NCBI GenBank assembly: GCA_020721025.1
Contig: DYNO01000005.1
Span: forward strand, 22,261-37,266
Length of the DNA stretch: 15,006 nucleotides
DNA from: Thiomargarita sp.
Lineage (GTDB): Bacteria > Pseudomonadota > Gammaproteobacteria > Beggiatoales > Beggiatoaceae
Direction of reading: 5' to 3'
The notes beneath the pieces are model-generated. The model searched no databases and was not told the DNA's origin. It was given only the letters and a program-made list of their open reading frames with translations. The first letter of the stretch is position 1, and each line of letters opens with the position of its first letter. Below, in pieces: positions 6,480 through 12,073 of the stretch. A program made the translations under genes and the position numbers.

Positions 6480-7595
6480 CTATCTCACATCCAGACCACG
6501 TTTAAAGCGCAAACGATGCAGTAAGTCGCCTGAAAAGCGTTTGTTTTCTGTCCGCTCTTCCGTTTGGCTGAGTTGATAAACAACAATGTCATCTTGCTCT
6601 GAGTGGGCAGAAATCAGCGCGTCTAATGCTTCCAAGCTGTGCGTTGTGACAAACAATTGAACTTCAAGTGTTCGTGCTGCTTCAACCAACCAATTGAAAA
6701 CATTGGCTAATGCAGTTACGTGAATTCCTGCTTCAACTTCGTCAATGAATAAAATTCCACCTGCTTTAAGCGATAACAGCGTCGTTGTCAAAAGTATGGT
6801 TCTCCGCGTCGCATCACCAAATACGGATAAGGGAGCTTCACCCAATTTGCGATGTTTGATATAAATTGCAGGTCTATCGCCACTAAATGAACCAATACGA
6901 ACTGCTACGATATCAGAATCAAATTTTCTCAGTAATTCGGATACACTATCATCGTCAAAAAGCTGCTCAGATTGGGAGCGTAGTTGCATTCTATTAATTT
7001 GATATGAATAAGGGCTTAATGTTTTAGATTCAAGGAAATAAGTCTGTTTTTTACCGAAGAATGTATTTCTAATTTCCGTGACTTTAAAAGTTATGTCTGG
7101 CTCCACTTCCAATGTTGAATCAGATTTTAACCATGTTGAGGAATGTTTGATTTCTGCACTACGAGTCATTATTTCTTCCACTCTTTTTTCTACATTATCC
7201 ATTTCACTATCGTTATCAAGAAGTTCTTCAATGATTTCTGCAAACTCCCTATATTTAACATTGAGTTCTCTTAGGGAGAAACTGCCTTCGCATTTAAACT
7301 GACAACTGGCTTCGACGAACGTGTGGTAATCAGTTGGTATTGTTTGGGAAAAACACCAACGTAACGATTGTACTATGGTTTCATCAAGCCTGCCAAAATC
7401 ACGGCGACGCACCATCCGCACCCATTCTTGTGGATTCTGCGGCTGACAAAGGACAGATAACGCTTCCAACACGCTTGTTTTTCCACAATTATTACTGCCA
7501 ACCAGAATATTAACTCGTCCTAAATCTTTTAAATTAAGCGAACGTAACCCACGAAATCCATCAATTTCGACTTGAGTCAGTGAAAGTGCTGTCAT
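6480..7595 (-). CDS. OLD/AAA_15-type ABC ATPase (putative defence ATPase)
   Basis: This is a 371-residue cytoplasmic ATPase of the SMC/RecF/OLD class. It starts with the typical IDGFRGLRSLNL strand-turn and a Walker A GSNNCGKT (33-40). The middle part (about 110-230) is variable, with an acidic helical insert. A degenerate ABC signature (VFGDATRRT), a Walker B with catalytic Glu (ILFIDEVEAG) and an H-loop histidine (FVTTHSLEAL) come near the end. No TOPRIM domain is fused at the C-terminus; instead a TOPRIM-like protein is encoded three bases downstream. Proteins of this type act as sensors or DNA translocases in phage-defence systems and also occur in uncharacterised roles. The start ATG has only a weak GGGG ribosome site about seven bases upstream. 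A 108-base gap separates it from tsaC. Confidence 0.85.
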   Translation of the reverse strand: MTALSLTQVEIDGFRGLRSLNLKDLGRVNILVGSNNCGKTSVLEALSVLCQPQNPQEWVRMVRRRDFGRLDETIVQSLRWCFSQTIPTDYHTFVEASCQFKCEGSFSLRELNVKYREFAEIIEELLDNDSEMDNVEKRVEEIMTRSAEIKHSSTWLKSDSTLEVEPDITFKVTEIRNTFFGKKQTYFLESKTLSPYSYQINRMQLRSQSEQLFDDDSVSELLRKFDSDIVAVRIGSFSGDRPAIYIKHRKLGEAPLSVFGDATRRTILLTTTLLSLKAGGILFIDEVEAGIHVTALANVFNWLVEAARTLEVQLFVTTHSLEALDALISAHSEQDDIVVYQLSQTEERTENKRFSGDLLHRLRFKRGLDVR

Positions 7596-7703
7596 AGAAA
7601 GCCCCAGAATGTCTTTTCAGTTTAGTGGATTAAGATAATATTGCTTGACAAGTTGGTACAATTGAATCAAATCTAAGTTACATTTTGAACTGAATTACTG
7701 TAA

Positions 7704-8258
7704 CTAAAAACGAATCACTTGATTGGTCAATGCGTCACGGATTTCGCTGGGACGGGTTTGATCGCCCACTTCACCAGACAGGATATAATCAATTGAATTT
7801 CCGAAAATTTGTTGCACTTGAGCGGCTGTTATTGCCGGAGGTTGAGTGCTAACATTGGCACTGGTGGAAATTAACGCCCCTCCCCATGCTTGACATAATG
7901 CCGCCGCTTGGGAATGTGCAGTTACTCGGACGGCAATTTTATCGGAGTTTCCGCGTAATAATTCAGACACTTCCGGACGCGCTGGCAATAGCCATGTCAC
8001 TGCTCTAGGATATGTCGTTTGCACTCGCTGCAAAATTTCTGCGGATAACGGCAAAATAAAGGGAGTCAAATGCGTAAATTCTGCGGCAATGAGAATCAAT
8101 CCCTTGTGCCATTCGCGTTGTTTAATGGTAAGTAATCGGTTGATTACATTCAAATTATGCGGATCACACCCCAATCCATACACCGCTTCGGTAGGATAGG
8201 CGATAATTTTCCCAGTTTTTAAAAATTTTACTGCGGTTTGGATATCTGCATCCATCAT
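7704..8258 (-). CDS. tsaC: Threonylcarbamoyl-AMP synthase TsaC (YrdC/Sua5 family)
   Basis: TsaC makes threonylcarbamoyl-AMP from threonine, bicarbonate and ATP. This is the first step of the t6A37 modification of tRNAs that read ANN codons. The product is about 184 residues, like E. coli TsaC (190) and shorter than the Sua5 form with its extra C-terminal domain. Visible family motifs are YPTEAVYGLGCDP (about 22-34), the KQRxxxKGLILI segment (about 47-58) and STSANVS (about 130-137). The start is ambiguous: TTG (8261), ATG (8258) and ATG (8255) run in tandem. The GAGG ribosome site, embedded in the stop codon of the upstream gene (TGAGG), is four bases from the first ATG and seven from the second, so either ATG is more likely than the TTG. 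The gene is translationally linked to the upstream binding-protein gene. Confidence 0.92.
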   Translation of the reverse strand: MMDADIQTAVKFLKTGKIIAYPTEAVYGLGCDPHNLNVINRLLTIKQREWHKGLILIAAEFTHLTPFILPLSAEILQRVQTTYPRAVTWLLPARPEVSELLRGNSDKIAVRVTAHSQAAALCQAWGGALISTSANVSTQPPAITAAQVQQIFGNSIDYILSGEVGDQTRPSEIRDALTNQVIRF

Positions 8259-8264
8259 CAAACC

Positions 8265-9380
8265 TCACAGTAATTCACAAACAGAAACCGCTGGATTTTT
8301 CTCAGGAATGGTAATTTTCTCATACAATTCGTCACTTGCTCCCAACACGTCAAATGAGAGGGTAAAACCAATTTCTTGGGCAACTTCCAGATTAATCGTA
8401 ATTTTAGGCGGTGCCACGTCGGTCATTGGGAGTTCACGCGGTTTTTTGCCAGATAACACCTCGATAATACTCTGTGCAGTAAATTCCCCACGATTATGAT
8501 AATTAAGAGTGGATAATCCCATCATCGCGCCCCCTTGCACGTCCCGGTTGCCCTGTCTTGAAAACGTCCGAATTTTATGATCACGCAATAATTTCAGTAA
8601 AACAGCGGGGTTCGCTTTCTTGGTATCGGCTTCATCCCAATCAAAACAGCTCAACGAAGGCACAAAGAACGCATCAATTCCCTGTTTGATCAACGATTCA
8701 ATGCCCTTATAGCAATCTTCAGATTCTGGATTGGCAATGCGCTGTTCTATGATTTCAAAATGCCGTCCGGCTTTGGACACTTCATACGCGTCATCAACGC
8801 TGGAGACATTATTTTTATTTTTTTCATCAATATAGATCATGCCCAACTTTTTAAATCCCACTTCATCATAAAAAATCTCGAACATCCGTTTGTACTGATT
8901 TGGAACAATGCGGATGGTGAAATTATCTATCCCAGAATCTTGTTCGCTGACCACAAAGGTAGATTCCTTACCATCAACCTTAAAAGTCGTTTTGATCGGG
9001 TCGCTGACTGCGATGCCGATGATTGGGACACGATGATTATTATATTCCAGCAAGCTACGCACTGCGGAAGTTCCTCCCCCAATAATCAGGTCTAAATCGT
9101 TGCGACTCATCAATTCTTTGGCTCTTTCAGGTAACTGTTTTTTCTGCTCTTGTGACCATCCGGGGCTAAAGCACGCATCTTTAATCAATTCTATTTTATC
9201 CGCCCAACCGTGTTGACGCAATATTGCTCTGGTGTGTCGCATGGTTTCCGTGAAATTTGACAAGGCTCCCGCTTCCAAATAGCCAACCCTTACCTTGGGT
9301 TCAGCAGGTTCAGCAAATACAGGGAGGGCCCATGAACTTAACCAACAGAAGCATAATAACCAATGAAAATAGCGCGTCAT
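8265..9380 (-). CDS. Periplasmic substrate-binding protein, ABC_sub_bind family
   Basis: The 371-residue product has a signal peptide (MTRYFHWLLC to VFA, predicted cut after residue 23) and should work in the periplasm. The mature part has the fold pattern of the ABC_sub_bind family (Pfam PF04392, TrpX-like), a relative of ribose-type periplasmic binding proteins: KVRVGYLEAG at the start, DLIIGGGTSAVRSLL, VPIIGIAVSDPIK, KKLGMIYIDEKN, and a C-terminal GFTLSFDVLGASD. Known relatives bind amino acids or other small ligands for ABC importers. No permease or ATPase gene is nearby, so it may be an orphan or serve as a sensor. The ligand cannot be told from sequence. The stop codon overlaps the ribosome site of tsaC, indicating one transcript. 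Its own ribosome site is weak (GGATTCAATC before ATG). Confidence 0.85.
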   Translation of the reverse strand: MTRYFHWLLCFCWLSSWALPVFAEPAEPKVRVGYLEAGALSNFTETMRHTRAILRQHGWADKIELIKDACFSPGWSQEQKKQLPERAKELMSRNDLDLIIGGGTSAVRSLLEYNNHRVPIIGIAVSDPIKTTFKVDGKESTFVVSEQDSGIDNFTIRIVPNQYKRMFEIFYDEVGFKKLGMIYIDEKNKNNVSSVDDAYEVSKAGRHFEIIEQRIANPESEDCYKGIESLIKQGIDAFFVPSLSCFDWDEADTKKANPAVLLKLLRDHKIRTFSRQGNRDVQGGAMMGLSTLNYHNRGEFTAQSIIEVLSGKKPRELPMTDVAPPKITINLEVAQEIGFTLSFDVLGASDELYEKITIPEKNPAVSVCELL

Positions 9381-9543
9381 GATTGAATCCGATTATTTTT
9401 AAATGATTTAGCGTTGCACGTTATTGACGAAATTTAAACTGATGGGTATTTTACGCTAACTGCGCAATTGATGGCTTGAATCTGAATTTATCATGAACTT
9501 ATTGACGACGCAGGGAACGAATGAATTGAATACTCGGCAAGAT

Positions 9544-9588
9544 AATGAAATGGGAAATATTTTAATTATTGGAAATATTTATTTCATT
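9544..9588. repeat. Direct repeats nested in an inverted repeat
   Basis: GGAAATATTT occurs at 9553-9562 and 9571-9580 (period 18 bases). The pair is flanked by AATGAAAT (9544-9551) and its exact inverse ATTTCATT (9581-9588). The core AAATATTT is itself palindromic. The layout could be a regulator-binding site for one of the divergent genes. It is very AT-rich, so chance cannot be excluded. Confidence 0.4.
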
Positions 9589-9622
9589 TTTCAATGAATT
9601 GACGTACCATTAAAATTTTAAG

Positions 9623-9637
9623 ACTGTCCGAACTGTT
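9623..9637 (+). repeat. Copy of 15-base intergenic motif ACTGTCCGAACTGTT
   Basis: Taken as the reference copy. Near-copies are at 382-396, 507-521 and 645-659. Its right half CGAACTGTT (9629-9637) is repeated as an exact inverse, AACAGTTCG, at 9673-9681, so the transcript could form a 9-bp stem with a 35-base loop. Confidence 0.5.
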
Positions 9638-9784
9638 ACAGATTCTCATTTTATTTTGTAAATTCCAATTTAAACAGTTCGTTTTAACATCGTTATCCCA
9701 ATAGCACGACCAAAAATCTTATTTATCAGTCTCATTTATCACTCAATTGTATAAACCATCGTTTAGACTTTTGGCTTTAATGTT

Positions 9785-9793
9785 TGCTACAAT
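9785..9793 (+). promoter_or_regulatory. Extended -10 promoter candidate for der
   Basis: TGC-TACAAT (TG at 9785-9786, -10 box at 9788-9793) has the extended -10 form, which tolerates a poor -35 box; only a weak TAGACT is present upstream. Transcription would start near 9800, giving a leader of about 50 bases for der. Confidence 0.4.
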
Positions 9794-9852
9794 TTATTAT
9801 TCTATGAGATTTTTTCTTCTAACGTCGTTTCATTCTCTAAAAAAACAACGCA

Positions 9853-11262
9853 ATGCTTCCTACTATCGCTATTATTGGTCGTCCCAATGTGGGAAAATCT
9901 ACACTATTCAATGTACTAACTCAAAGTCGAGACGCGCTGGTGGCGGACGAGGCAGGGCTGACGCGGGATCGCCAATTGGGGCGCGGACGTTTGGAAACGC
10001 AGGAATATTTTGTCTTTGACACGGGCGGATTATTTAACGATCAGTCTGACGCAATGGCTGATTTGGTGACGCAGCAGGCTTTGCAAGCGGTGAAAGAGGC
10101 AGATTGCGTGCTTTTTGTGGTCGATGGCAAGGCGGGCTTGATGCCGGTGGATGAATTTATCATGCGGCAATTGCGAACATTTGACACGAAAATATACTTG
10201 GTGATCAATAAAACAGAAAATCTTGACGAATTATCTGCCAGTAACGAATTTTACCGGTTGGGAATCAATAAAATTCACGCAATCTCTTCTGCACACCGTC
10301 AAGGCATTGAATCAATGATGGAAAGTGTGCTCGCGGAAATTGTACCGCCAGTCGAAGCACTTGAAGATGAACCAGAAACAAGCGATGATATCCCAACTAT
10401 CAAAGTTGCCATCGTCGGTCGTCCCAATGTAGGGAAATCAACCCTAGTGAATCGGATGCTTGGCGAAGATCGGGTCATTACCTTTGATCAGCCCGGCACC
10501 ACGCGTGACAGCATCGCCATTCCATTTGAACGTGATGGACAGCCGTACATTTTAATTGACACCGCGGGGATTCGGCGACGGGCGCGAGTCTATGAAATGA
10601 TTGAAAAATTTAGTATCATCAAAAGTTTACAATCCATCGAAAATGCCCATGTCATTCTGATGTTGATGGACGCGCGCGAAGGAATGACCGATCAAGATGC
10701 CAGTTTATTGGGGGCAATTCTCGACAGTGGGCGGGGCTTAATCATCGCAGTGAATAAATGGGATGGCTTGCAAACCGAGGAACGGGAACTGGTAAAAACC
10801 AATTTAGACCGCAAGTTACATTTTCTTGACTTTGCCACCATTCATTTTATTTCAGCGTTGCACGGCAGCGGGGTGGGCAATCTGTTTGATTCAATTAAAA
10901 AAGCCTATCACGCGGCGAATAGCCAAATTCAAACATCGCAACTTAATGATTTACTTCAAGAATTGCTGATTGCGAATCCACCGCCTGCCATCCGTGGACG
11001 ACGCATTAAATTGCGTTACATTCATCAAAGTGGTTATAATCCGCCACGTTTCATGATTCATGGCAATCAAGTTGATGAACTGCCAGAATCCTACAAACGC
11101 TATTTAATCAATCACATCCGCGAAAAATTCAAGTTACAAGGAACGCCGGTACGTTTGGAATTTAAACAAGGTGAGAATCCATTTGAAGGGCGCAAAAATA
11201 CCCTGACCCCGCATCAAGTGAAGAAACGGCGGCGGTTGATGAAACATGTAAAACGCAATTAA
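9853..11262 (+). CDS. der: Ribosome-assembly GTPase Der (EngA)
   Basis: Der is an essential GTPase with two consecutive G domains that acts in 50S subunit maturation. The 469-residue protein shows G domain 1 with GRPNVGKS (9-16) and DTGGL (56-60), and an acidic linker (about 168-180). G domain 2 follows with GRPNVGKS (189-196), DTAGI and NKWD. The C-terminal KH-like domain is about 350-440, and the tail is basic (KKRRRLMKHVKRN). The codon stretches for the two GRPNVGKS loops are nearly identical, a trace of the ancient domain duplication. An oddity is G4 of domain 1, which reads NKTE (119-122) instead of the usual NKTD, so guanine recognition there depends on Glu. The ribosome site before ATG is poor. 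It is the only gene of its kind here and appears to be transcribed alone. Confidence 0.96.
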   Translation: MLPTIAIIGRPNVGKSTLFNVLTQSRDALVADEAGLTRDRQLGRGRLETQEYFVFDTGGLFNDQSDAMADLVTQQALQAVKEADCVLFVVDGKAGLMPVDEFIMRQLRTFDTKIYLVINKTENLDELSASNEFYRLGINKIHAISSAHRQGIESMMESVLAEIVPPVEALEDEPETSDDIPTIKVAIVGRPNVGKSTLVNRMLGEDRVITFDQPGTTRDSIAIPFERDGQPYILIDTAGIRRRARVYEMIEKFSIIKSLQSIENAHVILMLMDAREGMTDQDASLLGAILDSGRGLIIAVNKWDGLQTEERELVKTNLDRKLHFLDFATIHFISALHGSGVGNLFDSIKKAYHAANSQIQTSQLNDLLQELLIANPPPAIRGRRIKLRYIHQSGYNPPRFMIHGNQVDELPESYKRYLINHIREKFKLQGTPVRLEFKQGENPFEGRKNTLTPHQVKKRRRLMKHVKRN

Positions 11263-11362
11263 AATCATGGTTGATACCCATTAACCAATTGTTTTTAAAG
11301 AAAGTTTGTGCTTACTTAGGGATAATGTAGTTTGATATGCTTGAATTAGAATTCACTGGATT

Positions 11363-11391
11363 TTCAGAATATCTCAATTCTCATTTACAAT
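11363..11391 (+). promoter_or_regulatory. Possible sigma70 promoter upstream of the STAS-like gene
   Basis: TTCAGA (11363-11368) and TACAAT (11386-11391) are 17 bases apart. The leader to the next gene would be about 120 bases. The -35 match is only moderate and the region is AT-rich, so this is tentative. Confidence 0.3.
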
Positions 11392-11426
11392 AGCGTGAGT
11401 TAGCTCCAGCATCAACTTCTTTCAAT

Positions 11427-11458
11427 CAAAAATTCCTGAGTCAAACTCCTGATTTTTG
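11427..11458. terminator. AT-rich nested hairpin between der and the STAS-like gene
   Basis: CAAAAAT (11427-11433) and ATTTTTG (11452-11458) form a 7-bp stem enclosing a smaller GAGT-CAA-ACTC stem. A T6 run follows at 11462-11467. It could be a weak terminator for der, or an attenuating leader hairpin for the next gene if the 11363-11391 promoter is real. The low GC of the outer stem makes efficient termination doubtful. Confidence 0.3.
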
Positions 11459-11518
11459 CAATTTTTTGAGAAAACAAGATTTAAACGACATTACTCGTTA
11501 ACATTTGGATAAAAATCA

Positions 11519-11971
11519 ATGTTGCAGAAAATAGCAAGCTGTGCATTTTATGAAATTGCGGTTGATACTGAATACAATTTAGTTATCTTGGAATTCAGTG
11601 GATTCTGGGGTGGGCGCAGTAATGTGCCAGAATATGTGTCAGATTGTAAAAAAGCACTGGCTCATGTGCAACCCGGCTTTAATACCTTGGTTGATTTAAC
11701 CAAAACTACCTCGATTTCAGAAGATGCGACAAAACTACATACCGAAGCTCAAAAATTCTTTATGGATGCTGGGTTTGCAAAAGCGGCAGAAGTATATCGA
11801 CACAACGATCCCATTGTTCAATATCAAATTGCCCGTACTAAGCAGGTGTCTGGGGTTGCGAAACGAGTACAGGTATTTACTGATCGAACAATGGCTTTGG
11901 AATGGCTACGACAACCCGCTGAAACCAAGGTGGGCGTTTTTGGCACGTTGAAGAAATGGTTAGGACGATGA
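11519..11971 (+). CDS. STAS/SpoIIAA-like small protein
   Basis: The 150-residue product is soluble, with no signal peptide or membrane segment. The pattern recalls SpoIIAA-like/STAS-type proteins: an opening strand NLVILEFSGFWG, a helix with VPEYVSDCKKAL, a strand FNTLVDLTKTTSIS, a helix with KLHTEAQKFFMDAG, a strand, and a final RVQVFTDRTMALEWLRQ. Those domains bind signalling proteins or small ligands. The conserved phosphorylatable serine of true anti-sigma antagonists cannot be confirmed here. The gene lies about 100 bases before a hybrid histidine kinase on the same strand, so a regulatory link is possible. The ribosome site is weak (GGATAAAAATCA before ATG). The family assignment rests on strand-helix pattern and a few motifs and is tentative. 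It may equally be an unrecognised conserved hypothetical. Confidence 0.6.
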   Translation: MLQKIASCAFYEIAVDTEYNLVILEFSGFWGGRSNVPEYVSDCKKALAHVQPGFNTLVDLTKTTSISEDATKLHTEAQKFFMDAGFAKAAEVYRHNDPIVQYQIARTKQVSGVAKRVQVFTDRTMALEWLRQPAETKVGVFGTLKKWLGR

Positions 11972-12021
11972 CAAGTTTCAAGAATAGGTGGGCAGTGTGA
12001 AGTTTTTTTAACCATTATCAA

Positions 12022-12034
12022 TCAGTTAAACTGA
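12022..12034. promoter_or_regulatory. Short palindrome upstream of the hybrid kinase gene
   Basis: TCAGTT-A-AACTGA is a perfect 6+6 inverted repeat centred about 45 bases before the kinase start codon. The position fits an operator or the start region of the transcript. No protein is known to bind it. Confidence 0.3.
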
Positions 12035-12073
12035 CTGTTAATATTCGTTATTCATTGAGAATCGGTAGTTCTA

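Larger units (their letters stand above)
9381..9852. other. Divergent promoter region between binding-protein gene and der
   Basis: This stretch of about 470 AT-rich bases lies between genes reading away from each other, so it must hold both promoters. It contains a pair of 10-base direct repeats inside an inverted repeat (9544-9588), one copy of the recurring 15-base motif (9623-9637) with an inverted half-copy at 9673-9681, and an extended -10 promoter ahead of der. A 34-codon open frame at 9493-9597 (plus) lacks a ribosome site and is not called. No other gene is seen. Confidence 0.6.

Noticed and set aside
7645..7650. Plus-strand TTGACA as a promoter
   Set aside because: There is no -10 box at 16-18 bases and no plus-strand gene follows it.
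9493..9597. 34-codon plus-strand open frame in the der upstream region
   Set aside because: It has no ribosome site, overlaps the AT-rich repeats, and its composition (NILIIGNIYFIFQ) looks like translated repeat DNA.
9747..10019. 90-codon plus-strand frame overlapping the der start
   Set aside because: It runs through the der promoter region and the der coding sequence in another frame. Der is unambiguous there.
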